A stretch of 64,000 nt of DNA from the NCBI RefSeq assembly GCF_021391535.1, contig NZ_CP090066.1:1563501-1627500 (forward strand). The letters are read 5' to 3'. Both the position numbers and the translations under genes were made by a program. Under the pieces are notes generated by a model. That model was not told the origin of the DNA. It saw only the letters and a list, made by a program, of their open reading frames with translations, and made no database searches. The stretch comes from Aurantimonas sp. HBX-1 (GTDB lineage Bacteria; Pseudomonadota; Alphaproteobacteria; Rhizobiales; Rhizobiaceae). How positions within the stretch are numbered: the first letter of the stretch is position 1; each line of letters begins with the position of its first letter. Shown here in pieces: positions 1 to 7,450 of this stretch.

Positions 1-605
1 TACCAGGTGGCGACGAAGAGCGGGCTGTCGTCAGGGCAGTGGGTTGCATAGAAGATCGCCGCGATCGCGCTCGACGCGACGCCCGCTGCAGCACCCGCGA
101 GGCCCGGATGAGCCGGCATTCCCTGGCGCAGCGCGACGATAAAACAGACGAGCGGTCCGATCGCGATCAGCGGAATGAACATCAGGCAATAGCGCGCATT
201 CGTCCCGATGAGGCTTGCCCCCCATTCCGACGACGGCACCATTGCGAGTTCGACGCCGACCCCGCCGACGAGAACGGCTCCGACGCCGCCAAGTAGCCAT
301 GGCCAAGGCCCGAGCGGAGCGGCCGGCCGCCCGATCCGGTCGAGCAGTCCGATCATCGCGACGGCGAGCGGCACCGTGAGGATGAACTTGAAGAGGACAC
401 GGGCCGTGCTGACGACCTGTTCCAGATCGGGGCGAGGGTTCATGAGAATGATGAAGACGACTGCCGCTGCGACAACACCCACGGCCACGGCTCTGAGGAG
501 CACGGTGCCGAAACGGTGCCATTTGCGAGCGTCCTTCGCCAGAATCTCGATCAGATGGTCGGTTCCTGAAGTCGGGCCGCGGTAGCCGTCGTCGTCGGAC
601 ATCAT
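1..605 (-). CDS. nrsF: NrsF/DUF1109 anti-sigma factor (partial, C-terminus off the left edge)
   Basis: Inner-membrane anti-sigma factor of the NrsF (DUF1109) family, which holds a SigF-type ECF sigma factor inactive until an oxidative signal arrives. The reading frame starts at 605 (ATGATG, residues MMSDDDGY) and stays open to the window edge, about 201 residues. A short polar N-terminus (about 35 residues) is followed by several hydrophobic segments. Near the edge lies ATHCPDDSPLF, whose cysteine is the type of residue thought to sense redox state in this family. Its ATG overlaps the TGA of the sigma gene (ATGA), so the two are translationally coupled. Family assignment rests on this topology, the Cys motif and the sigma-gene partner. 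Confidence 0.85.
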   Translation of the reverse strand, partial: MMSDDDGYRGPTSGTDHLIEILAKDARKWHRFGTVLLRAVAVGVVAAAVVFIILMNPRPDLEQVVSTARVLFKFILTVPLAVAMIGLLDRIGRPAAPLGPWPWLLGGVGAVLVGGVGVELAMVPSSEWGASLIGTNARYCLMFIPLIAIGPLVCFIVALRQGMPAHPGLAGAAAGVASSAIAAIFYATHCPDDSPLFVATW

Positions 606-1156
606 CGTGTTCCTCCACGGTAGATTGCGGCAAGGCTCCGGAGCGCCCGATGCAACGAGACACGCACCGCGTTCTCGGTCATCGAAAGCCGTACAGCCGT
701 GTCGCGAACGCTGGAACCTTCCAACGAGATGGATCGGACGATGTCCTGCTGAACCGGCTTCAGATTTTCCATCATCCGGCTGATGTCCTGCCCATCCGTA
801 GGCGTTCCGGGCTGCTCGTCCGCGATCACTTCGATGACGTCGTCGATTGGCACGGTCACCCGGTGCCCGCGGCGGCGCAGGGCGTCGATGATCTTGTTGC
901 GCAGGATCACCGACAACCACGGTCCTATCGGACGGCGCGGGTCCCAGGTGCCGCGTTTCAGATGAATGGCCAGAAGCGCTTCCTGCACGACATCCTCGTG
1001 ATCCTGGTTGCCGGCCCCATACGCTGCCATCCGTCGTCTGGCCAGCATCCGCAGATGCGGCGCTATCGCCTCGAGGAAGTGGCGGTAAGCGACTTCGTCG
1101 CCGTCCAGCGCGGCCGCCATCCAGACGGACCATTGCTGCTCACGTGGATGGGTCAT
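602..1156 (-). CDS. sigF: ECF RNA polymerase sigma factor, SigF type
   Basis: An extracytoplasmic-function sigma factor of 184 residues that directs RNA polymerase to a small stress regulon. Region 2 lies at about residues 50-100 (HEDVVQEALLAIH, then the DNA-melting helix around LSVILRNKIIDALRRR). Region 4, the -35-binding helix-turn-helix, lies at about 128-178 (GSSVRDTAVRLSMTENAVRV). No shine-Dalgarno is obvious before the ATG at 1156, so the start is the longest plausible one. It is coupled by ATGA to the anti-sigma gene. The molybdoenzyme, cytochrome b and Met-rich peptide genes just upstream on the same strand are its likely targets. Confidence 0.9.
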   Translation of the reverse strand: MTHPREQQWSVWMAAALDGDEVAYRHFLEAIAPHLRMLARRRMAAYGAGNQDHEDVVQEALLAIHLKRGTWDPRRPIGPWLSVILRNKIIDALRRRGHRVTVPIDDVIEVIADEQPGTPTDGQDISRMMENLKPVQQDIVRSISLEGSSVRDTAVRLSMTENAVRVSLHRALRSLAAIYRGGTR

Positions 1157-1356
1157 CGAAAAGCAATGCCTGCCGCAGGACGTTTTCGGATTGCGTCGCT
1201 TTCGCGACCTCGGAGGGCTTTTACCGGCACTTGTTGTCCCTTTCCGGCTGCGTCTTCACCGAACGTCTCTGTCTCGTATCCGAAGTCCATCAGATCCGGC
1301 GCCCCGGGGCATCGGCGCGTGATCATGAGCCAGTGTGCGAGCACGCAAGTCAGTGA

Positions 1357-2124
1357 TCAAATTCCCGCGTACCAGTCGTATCCAATCGCATCCTCCCAGT
1401 AGCCGCCTCGTCCGCCACCCAAGGCGTCGAGGCTTGCGACGGCCTCTACCCGCATCACGAATTTTGCATGTTTGTAGCCAAGCTGACGCTCGACCCGCAG
1501 GCGTAGAGGCGCACCGTGCGCAATCGGAAGCGGCGCATCGTTCATCCCGTAGGCGAGTATGGTTTGGGGATGGTAGGCGGCGCCGAGGTCGATGCTCTCG
1601 TAATATTTCGAGCCGCCGAAATCGTCGGCGCAATGGAAGACCACGTACCGCGCATTCGGCTTGAGACCTGCTTGGTCGAGCAGCCTGGCGAGCGGCACGC
1701 CGGTCCACTTGCCGATTGCGCTCCAGCCCTCGACGCAGTCGTGCCGCGTGATCTGGGTGCGGGCGGGCATCGCCATGATCTCGGCAAGCAAGAATTGGAC
1801 GGGCCGCTCGACCAGCCCGTCGACGGCCAGCGACCAGCCGGTGAAGTTGCGCTGTGCCAGCGCCTGATACGCCGGGTCGGCAGGCATGGTGTTGCCGTTC
1901 GTGCGGAACACCGGCGACATCTCGGCCTCCTCGAACTCCGGCGCCAAGGCATCGCCGCCGAGAAGGCGCTGCACGTGCCTTGCAAGATCCTCGGCAGACC
2001 CAAGCGCGTCGTTCACCCCTTGTGACTGAGCGAGACCGAAGACGTCACAGCCCGAGAGGACAAGCGGGGCGGCACTAACGAGCCCAGCAGTGAGGAAGCC
2101 GCGGCGGGTGGGAGAGAAAACCAT
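1357..2124 (-). CDS. yedY1: Periplasmic molybdopterin oxidoreductase, YedY/MsrP type, Tat lipoprotein
   Basis: A 255-residue member of the sulfite-oxidase-fold family (Oxidored_molyb). In the YedY1/MsrP branch these enzymes reduce methionine sulfoxide in periplasmic proteins. Residues 7-11 (RRGFL) form a twin-arginine signal and LVLSGC at 21-26 is a lipobox, so the protein is probably exported folded and anchored through Cys26. Cys130 in TRHDCVEGW is the expected thiolate ligand to molybdenum. The start at 2124 places the Tat motif at the N-terminus; longer readings add an unrelated Arg/Trp-rich stretch. It follows the cytochrome b gene by 4 bp, which should be its electron donor. A sulfite or other substrate cannot be excluded from sequence. 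Confidence 0.85.
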   Translation of the reverse strand: MVFSPTRRGFLTAGLVSAAPLVLSGCDVFGLAQSQGVNDALGSAEDLARHVQRLLGGDALAPEFEEAEMSPVFRTNGNTMPADPAYQALAQRNFTGWSLAVDGLVERPVQFLLAEIMAMPARTQITRHDCVEGWSAIGKWTGVPLARLLDQAGLKPNARYVVFHCADDFGGSKYYESIDLGAAYHPQTILAYGMNDAPLPIAHGAPLRLRVERQLGYKHAKFVMRVEAVASLDALGGGRGGYWEDAIGYDWYAGI

Positions 2125-2128
2125 CGGA

Positions 2129-2980
2129 TCACTCCTTGGGAAGACGATAGCGGCCGGTGACCATCGAACGGACCTCGTTGATCGGGCCGGCCAGCACGAC
2201 CATCGCCACGTGGACCAGGATGAAAAGCACAAGAAGCGTCGCGGCGATGAAGTGGATCGAGCGCGCTGATTGCCGACCGCCGAAGATGTCCAGCAGCCAT
2301 GGCCATGCGGCGTTCATCGCCGGTGACATGGTAAGCCCTGTCAGCACGACGGCGGGCAGAAGCACGAGCAGCACGACGCAATAGGAAAGCTTCTGCAGGA
2401 CGTTGTAATGCCGCGCAGCTTCCCCTTTCGGGAACCGCAATCGGGCATGCTGAACGATGTCATGAAGGATATGGGAGGGGGCGATCTCCTTGCGCGTTGG
2501 CAGCAGATCCCGCGTGAGATGCCGGCCGACGAGGCTCCACACCGCATAGAGGAGAATACCGGCGGCAAAGATCCACGCGAAGAACAGATGCCAATGCCGC
2601 GCCACCGCAAGATTGTAGCTCGATGGGATCGTCGCCCAATAGGGGAAGGCGCGGTTGACCGTGGTGCCTGATGCGCTCGTCCAGCGACCGAGCACGCCCG
2701 TCGTGTCGATGGTGGTGCTGCCGACCCGGAGATAGCCGCGATTTTCCGCCGAGCCGATCTGCAGCCAGGCGTAATCGTGGTTCGCCCCATATTGACCCCA
2801 GTAGAGGCGCGGATGAGCGTTGAAGATGGTCAGCCCGCTCATTAGCATAATGAACAGCGTCACCACGTTCGTCCAATGCCAGACGCGTGTGGCGAGCCGA
2901 TGCCGGTATACGACCGTCGGCTCACCGAACTTCACTTCATCCGGAACTTTCTCATCGACGCGAAGGCCGGTGTCAGTCAT
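2129..2980 (-). CDS. yedZ1: Cytochrome b561-type membrane subunit, YedZ1-like
   Basis: A 283-residue integral membrane di-haem cytochrome b (Ni-Fe hydrogenase/b561 family) expected to carry electrons from the quinone pool to the periplasmic molybdoenzyme encoded 4 bp downstream. Membrane segments are visible near the N-terminus (VVTLFIMLMSGLTIF), in the middle (HLFFAWIFAAGILLYAVWSL), then LSYCVVLLVLLPAVVLTGL and IHFIAATLLVLFILVHVAMV. Histidines suitable as haem ligands include HWTN, ARHWHLFF and SIHF. ATG 2980 is chosen because GAGG lies nine bases upstream; ATG 2989 has no spacing to that site. A terminator separates it from the Met-rich peptide gene, so it may have some independent expression. 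Confidence 0.82.
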   Translation of the reverse strand: MTDTGLRVDEKVPDEVKFGEPTVVYRHRLATRVWHWTNVVTLFIMLMSGLTIFNAHPRLYWGQYGANHDYAWLQIGSAENRGYLRVGSTTIDTTGVLGRWTSASGTTVNRAFPYWATIPSSYNLAVARHWHLFFAWIFAAGILLYAVWSLVGRHLTRDLLPTRKEIAPSHILHDIVQHARLRFPKGEAARHYNVLQKLSYCVVLLVLLPAVVLTGLTMSPAMNAAWPWLLDIFGGRQSARSIHFIAATLLVLFILVHVAMVVLAGPINEVRSMVTGRYRLPKE

Positions 2981-3006
2981 GTCCGCCATCCTCAAAAGGG
3001 GGAAAA

Positions 3007-3032
3007 GCGTCCGGGCGCAGAGGCCCGGACGC
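3007..3032 (-). terminator. Rho-independent terminator after the Met-rich peptide gene
   Basis: A perfect 10-bp inverted repeat, GCGTCCGGGC and GCCCGGACGC, with a 6-base loop. On the minus strand it is followed by TTTTCC. It lies 13 bp after the stop of the peptide gene and before the cytochrome b gene, so it should end most transcripts after the peptide and let the peptide be made in excess. Confidence 0.8.
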
Positions 3033-3045
3033 TCCGGGCTTGCCG

Positions 3046-3366
3046 TTACTTCTTCGGCTTCATTTGATCCGGCGTCATCGCGTCGTCCGACTGCATAGCT
3101 CCGTCGGGCGCCATCACGTCGTCGGGTGCCATCGCGTCGTCGGGAGACATGGTGTCTTCCGGCTGCATGTTGTCTTCGGCCTTCATCGCGTCAGACGTCG
3201 TCGTGTCAGGAGCCATCGCGTCGGGCGCCATCGCGTCCGGCTGCATGGCGTCTTCGGTGTGCGGCGTCATCGCATCCTGGGCGAAGGCGACCGTCGCGAA
3301 GGCCGAGCTTGCCACAAAAAGCGCGGCGCCGAGCGGCAGTACAAACCGGCTGGTGGGTCTGGTCAT
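3046..3366 (-). CDS. mrpX: Methionine-rich exported peptide with repeats (MrpX / pentapeptide MxKDx type)
   Basis: A 106-residue exported, cysteine-free, acidic peptide. Residues 1-30 form a Sec signal (hydrophobic core FVLPLGAALFVASSAFA, cleavage after AFAQ). The mature part has 12 methionines in 76 residues, embedded in D-A-M-x-P repeats. In Azospira suillum such a peptide is a sacrificial hypochlorite scavenger whose oxidised methionines are repaired by YedY1. From Met61 to Met97 the methionines fall exactly every sixth residue. The start at 3366 has CCAGGAG seven bases upstream; longer readings lack a ribosome site. A terminator follows. Similarity is to the pentapeptide MxKDx repeat family, but the lysine is mostly replaced here. 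Confidence 0.82.
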   Translation of the reverse strand: MTRPTSRFVLPLGAALFVASSAFATVAFAQDAMTPHTEDAMQPDAMAPDAMAPDTTTSDAMKAEDNMQPEDTMSPDDAMAPDDVMAPDGAMQSDDAMTPDQMKPKK

Positions 3367-3528
3367 TTTACTACTCCTGGAAGAGGAAGCTCTGTTCTTC
3401 AGTTTGCTTCCGGTTGAGCCGGCCGACGGGCGCGGCATCTGATCGGCATCGGGCTTGCTGCATTCCCAGCAGCGCAGGGTTTTCGAGTCTTCGTCAGAAA
3501 CCGACGCCGAAGCACTGCTCGCGATCGG

Positions 3529-4068
3529 CTAAAAACGTCCTTCGCTTTCGGCCCACTCGCGGTGCATGAGACGATTGCTCGGCAAGGTCGGGTCAAGAAC
3601 CTTATGCGTCGCTTCGACACCCGCTATCGGCAAGTCTCCTCGCTCGAGCAGTCCAGCCTGGACGAGCACGCATGCTTGGTCCCAGTAGATGTGCTCATGC
3701 GCCAGCTTTCCGTCGCGGAATTTCGCGATGACCACAGCAGCGATCTCGATGCGTCGGTTGGTCGGTTCGACACCTGGCAGGAAATAATCGACCCGGCGAT
3801 CGTGGGTGAACCGGACGACCATTTCGTCGACGATCATATTCTGACCGACAGTGCGGCTGACTGGAGTTACCTCCAAGTCTTCCGGTTGAACTGTGATGAA
3901 GTGATGCGCATAGAAACGTCGCAATTCCTTGGCGCCGACTCCGCCAGTCATGGTCGGAACATGATTGACGTAAGGGTCATCAACCATAGTTGCCATAGTC
4001 CCATCGATATCTTTGGAATACAGCTCTGCACCCAGATGTTTTTCCCAAACTTCAACCAAATTTTCCAT
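3529..4068 (-). CDS. SnoaL-like / NTF2-fold protein
   Basis: A 179-residue cytoplasmic protein with the sequence character of the SnoaL-like ester-cyclase group: an N-terminal helix (MENLVEVWEKHLGAELYSKD), the motif DDPYVNHVPTMTGGVG, then VVRFTHDRRVDYFLPGVEP and a C-terminal part with HEHIYWDQACVL. Families of this fold bind small hydrophobic ligands; the substrate is unknown. MENL at 4068 is preferred over 4083, although neither has a clear ribosome site and the upstream stretch 4060-4100 is AT-rich. It lies upstream of the Met-rich peptide gene on the same strand with a gap of about 160 bp, so a shared regulon is possible but not shown. Confidence 0.65.
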   Translation of the reverse strand: MENLVEVWEKHLGAELYSKDIDGTMATMVDDPYVNHVPTMTGGVGAKELRRFYAHHFITVQPEDLEVTPVSRTVGQNMIVDEMVVRFTHDRRVDYFLPGVEPTNRRIEIAAVVIAKFRDGKLAHEHIYWDQACVLVQAGLLERGDLPIAGVEATHKVLDPTLPSNRLMHREWAESEGRF

Positions 4069-4207
4069 ATTTTTATTTAACAAATCGTGTTTTTGTTAAC
4101 TTGGTTACTTCGACGATCCGGTTGAGCTAGATGAAGGCCGCAGCCTCGGTTCGGAACCGGGCTAGCCCACCCACTGCCTGAGCTTTCCAGTCTGCGTTTG
4201 GTTGAGA

Positions 4208-4933
4208 TCAGTTGGTCGCGGCCGAGAGGATCGGTCCGGCGGGCTTTTGAATGATCACCGCCGTTTTCACTCCGTCTTCGGAAGCGGGCGCCAAAATTGA
4301 AACACCGACGCCGAGCCACCGCCCGACATGCTTGATGTCCGTGACAACGTTCGGAACGGGGAGGGTGGTGCCTGCATTCTCGCCGCGCGCGATGTCGACG
4401 ATTTGAACCCCCGGCTTGTAGCGGACGAGCCAGACGTCGGCGCCGGACGAGGGCGCCATGCCGGTCCCGATCTTCACGACGTTGCCGGTGATGTCGATCG
4501 CGACGTCGGCAGGCGGCTTCGCCCCTGCCACCATGGCGCGCAGGGCATCGGCCTTGTTGCTGACAGTGTCGTGGCGGCCGTTGACGACGACCTGCGGCGT
4601 GAACGGCCCGCCACGGCCAAGGCTTGGCTCGTAGTCTCGTTGGCGGGTGGTGAAGGCCTCCGCACCGAACGTGTCCTTCCAGCCGAGCTTGTCCCAATAG
4701 GTGACACTGAAGCTGAGCGGCAGAAGATCCGGCCTTTTCTCTAGATCCATCACGTTCCGATTGGCCGGCGGGACGGAGCTGCAGCCCTGGCTGGTGAAGA
4801 GTTCCACCACCGTGACGGGCCGGCTGGCGGCATGTGCCGGCAGGGCCAGCGCCCCGGTCGTCAAGAAGGCCGCGAGCGCGAGGCCGAGCGGCCTCGCATG
4901 AACACTGCGACCCTTTCGCATCGATCCGGTCAT
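4208..4933 (-). CDS. Exported DUF1223 family protein, thioredoxin-like, with a lost CxxC cysteine
   Basis: A 241-residue secreted protein. Residues 1-36 form a Sec signal (LGLALAAFLTTGALALPAHA). The mature protein starts with VVELFTSQGCSS, the hallmark of DUF1223, a thioredoxin-fold family. The usual motif is C-S-S-C-P-P; here Cys51 is kept but the second position is Val54 (CSSVPPAN), so a dithiol reaction at this site is not possible. The rest has the family's features (TYWDKLGWKDTF, YEPSLGRGGPFTPQVVVNG). The start at 4933 puts the signal at the N-terminus; codons before it give an unlikely Arg/Ser-rich extension. Function is not known for the family. Confidence 0.8.
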   Translation of the reverse strand: MTGSMRKGRSVHARPLGLALAAFLTTGALALPAHAASRPVTVVELFTSQGCSSVPPANRNVMDLEKRPDLLPLSFSVTYWDKLGWKDTFGAEAFTTRQRDYEPSLGRGGPFTPQVVVNGRHDTVSNKADALRAMVAGAKPPADVAIDITGNVVKIGTGMAPSSGADVWLVRYKPGVQIVDIARGENAGTTLPVPNVVTDIKHVGRWLGVGVSILAPASEDGVKTAVIIQKPAGPILSAATN

Positions 4934-5060
4934 CGAAGGTCTCCTGGACGATCGCCAACTCACCGGTGGTGGAGGCTTCCTCTGAAGATGACTACGCGGG
5001 GCCGAACCGGACCATTACAACGCGGTTGGAGATTTTTCCGGCTCGCACAGCCGAGGCCGG

Positions 5061-5648
5061 TCAGCCAACTGGAGCGAGCCCAACCCGGCCGCGAACCTCT
5101 TCTGAGATATCGCGATTACTGTGCCTCAGAGAGCCAGGCGACGTTCCAGGACGATCAATGCGAGATCGTTGCGCAGGGGACGCCCGACGGGAGGGATCGT
5201 CACAGGGGAAGGGAACGGTCTCGCCGGTCGAACGAAAGCCGCGGGCCTCGTACCAGGCGATCAGATCCCGTCGCTGTTTGATCACAGTTATCCGGAGACG
5301 GAGAATGCCGGCTTCGATCGCCTGTCGTGCGACCTCCTCAAGGAGTGCTCCGCCGACTCCCTTGCCTTGCTGGTCGGGATCCACTGCAAGCAAAGACAGA
5401 TACCAGCCCAGGTCTTCATCGAGAGCGATATGGACGCAGGCGACAGGAGCGCCGCCAGAGGATGGCCGCAGAACCCTCATTCGGCCGTGGTCGAGCGCCG
5501 TCAGGATCGCTTGCCTGTCGGCCCTTGGCCCCTCCAGCAAGCCCCTCTCGTCCGTCCAGCCTGCCACAGCCCCCGGGGACCGATAGGCGGAATTGACGAG
5601 GGCAACTAGCTCGGGGACATCGGACGCGATAGCGTCGTTGAGAAGCAC
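5061..5648 (-). CDS. GNAT-family N-acetyltransferase with frameshifted C-terminus
   Basis: A GNAT acyltransferase that would move an acetyl group from acetyl-CoA to an unidentified amine. The acetyl-CoA loop is at about residues 91-103 (DPDQQGKGVGGALLEE), preceded by WYLSLLAV and followed by LRITVIKQRRDLIAWYEARGF. After the family motif GETVPFPCDDP the frame runs into Arg/Ser-rich sequence to a stop at 5061 (195 residues). In another frame the same DNA reads PPVGRPLRNDLALIVLERRLAL and stops at 5126-5128, which is how this family normally ends. One base appears lost or gained near 5190-5210, so the last strand of the fold is probably destroyed unless this is a sequencing error. Confidence 0.75.
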   Translation of the reverse strand: MLLNDAIASDVPELVALVNSAYRSPGAVAGWTDERGLLEGPRADRQAILTALDHGRMRVLRPSSGGAPVACVHIALDEDLGWYLSLLAVDPDQQGKGVGGALLEEVARQAIEAGILRLRITVIKQRRDLIAWYEARGFRSTGETVPFPCDDPSRRASPAQRSRIDRPGTSPGSLRHSNRDISEEVRGRVGLAPVG

Positions 5649-5752
5649 GGACGATCTCCATGAAAGGGGAAATTATGCACGTTGAGTGCGGCCTATACGC
5701 ACCAGGGATCGAACGCGTTACATTCACACCCCATGAAGCGTCGTAGGCGCGG

Positions 5753-7384
5753 TCAGCCAGCGGGGCCGAACGTCTCGGAATGGATCTGATCGACTGGCAC
5801 GCCTGCCGTCTCCAGACCCTCGCGAAGGTCTGCGATAAAGCGCGTCGGCCCGCAGATCATGTAGTGGGCGTCAGAGCCGGCCTTGAGTTCGAGGAGGTCC
5901 GCCGCGGTCACGCGCCCCTGAACGTCGTATGTGGTGCCTGTCCGATCGTGGTCTGTTGGCGTTGAATAGAAGACTTTGCGCCGGGCATTGGAATGCCGAC
6001 GAATGGCCGCGTCCACTTCCGCTCCGAAGGCGTGGACAGCCCCGTCGCGGGCGCCGTGCACGAACCAGACTGGCCGCAGCGGGGCTTGCGACAAGCTCTG
6101 ATGCAGCATCGGTAGTACCGCCGTCGCCCCGACTCCCGCACTGACGAGAACGAGACCCGCCTCGCCTTCCGGGAGAAGGAACTCGCCTGCCGGTCGCCAG
6201 GCGGCGATCCTGTCTCCCGCCTCGACATGGTCGTGAAAAAAGCGCGATGCGAGACCGTCATTCTCGCGTTTGACGCTGATGCGCCAGGTGTCGTCACGGG
6301 GAGAGCCGGACAGCGAATAGGTCCGCTTGACCGTCTCCGATACGCCCGGAATGGCGAGCGCGATTGGCAGATACTGGCCCGCTTCGAACGGCGGGAGCGG
6401 CGTTCCGTCGGCATTCGCAATAATGAATGACGTGATCGTCTCGCTCTCGGCGATCCTGTCAACGATCTCCAGGTCCATGCGCTCGACGCTGTCGGTGCTC
6501 CAGCGCAGCGAAAGGGCGCCTGGTCGGTCGACGACCGTCTCGACCCTCACCGTGATCATGCGCTGGGCGTTCGGATCATGGCTCGCGACCGGCTGCCAGT
6601 CGATCTCGGCCCGCCCTGCGACGTGGAGCATGCCGCCGGTCGCAAAGTCGACGAAGAGCAGGCCGGCGCGGGGATCTGCGACGATATTCCCGATCGTGTT
6701 GAAGAACCGGTTCCCGGCATAGTCCGGAATGAGGATCGTCCGCTCGTCCGCGACGCGCACGAATCCCGGGCGTCCGCCGCGATGCGAGGCATCGAAACCG
6801 TCCGATGCTTCTCGACCGTCTGCCGCATGGCCGGACCCGATGAAGAAGGTGTCCGCCTTCCCGATTTGGGCGATCTGATCCGCGTCCAGCCGATCGGAGA
6901 TGCGGGGGGACGGCGCGGCAGGGGTGGGGACACGCGACCACCCACGTTCGTTGATGTATTGGGGGCAGTTCCCAAAACTCTGCCGGACCGCGATCTCAAG
7001 TCCATCGCCGTTCCCGCTGACCGTGCCGTTTAGCCGGTTGCGGCGGCGCGTCGATAGTTCGATCCCGAGCATGCCGATTGCCGATCCGGGACCAAGCGCA
7101 GCCTTGAGCGGATCGCCAGGGCCGGGGCGTGCCGCAATCGATAGGTGTCCCACATCAGGAGATGCGACGAAACCTTGCTGCCCTTCCAGGATCGTTACCC
7201 ATGGCTGACCGGTCTCGTCGCCGCTTGCAACGACGACGAACGGAAGCGCCGCGAAGAACTCGCGATGCTGCTCTGGCATGCTATCGCGGATGAAGCGCCC
7301 GCCGGCGGCGGCATCGGCTTCCGTGCCGGCGCGCTGCTGCGCTTCGATTTCGCCCGGATGAAAAGGTGAGGACGGGGTCGTCAT
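5753..7384 (-). CDS. PNPOx-domain / ferredoxin-reductase-type flavoprotein fusion
   Basis: A 543-residue cytoplasmic fusion. Residues about 40-270 resemble the pyridoxamine-phosphate-oxidase (FMN split-barrel) fold, including PWVTILEGQQGFV, PDYAGNRFFNTIGNIVADPRAGLLFVDF and GRAEIDW. Residues about 305-540 are an FAD/NAD(P)H module: RTYSLSGSP is the FAD-binding R-x-Y-S motif, GVGATAVLPMLHQSL binds the nucleotide, and YMICGPTRFI is the conserved C-terminal C-G-P. Many relatives carry a 2Fe-2S ferredoxin domain after this; here the protein ends at SETFGPAG, so it is lacking. The gene lies next to a glutathione transferase, which suggests detoxification or redox stress, but the acceptor is unknown. 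Confidence 0.78.
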   Translation of the reverse strand: MTTPSSPFHPGEIEAQQRAGTEADAAAGGRFIRDSMPEQHREFFAALPFVVVASGDETGQPWVTILEGQQGFVASPDVGHLSIAARPGPGDPLKAALGPGSAIGMLGIELSTRRRNRLNGTVSGNGDGLEIAVRQSFGNCPQYINERGWSRVPTPAAPSPRISDRLDADQIAQIGKADTFFIGSGHAADGREASDGFDASHRGGRPGFVRVADERTILIPDYAGNRFFNTIGNIVADPRAGLLFVDFATGGMLHVAGRAEIDWQPVASHDPNAQRMITVRVETVVDRPGALSLRWSTDSVERMDLEIVDRIAESETITSFIIANADGTPLPPFEAGQYLPIALAIPGVSETVKRTYSLSGSPRDDTWRISVKRENDGLASRFFHDHVEAGDRIAAWRPAGEFLLPEGEAGLVLVSAGVGATAVLPMLHQSLSQAPLRPVWFVHGARDGAVHAFGAEVDAAIRRHSNARRKVFYSTPTDHDRTGTTYDVQGRVTAADLLELKAGSDAHYMICGPTRFIADLREGLETAGVPVDQIHSETFGPAG

Positions 7385-7450
7385 CGCCTATCTCCGCTCT
7401 CTGAGGTTCAATGTTCGCGATGGGTTGGCGGTAGCCCGAGCCGCTCGGCG

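Noticed and set aside
1153..1344. A 63-codon frame whose TGA overlaps the sigF start
   Set aside because: The coupling is suggestive, but the sequence has no family feature and no ribosome site, and the region should hold the sigF promoter.
5703..5714. 12-bp match to the T arm of tRNA-Val
   Set aside because: It lacks the acceptor-end bases expected in an attachment core and the flanks do not match; kept only as a weak candidate.
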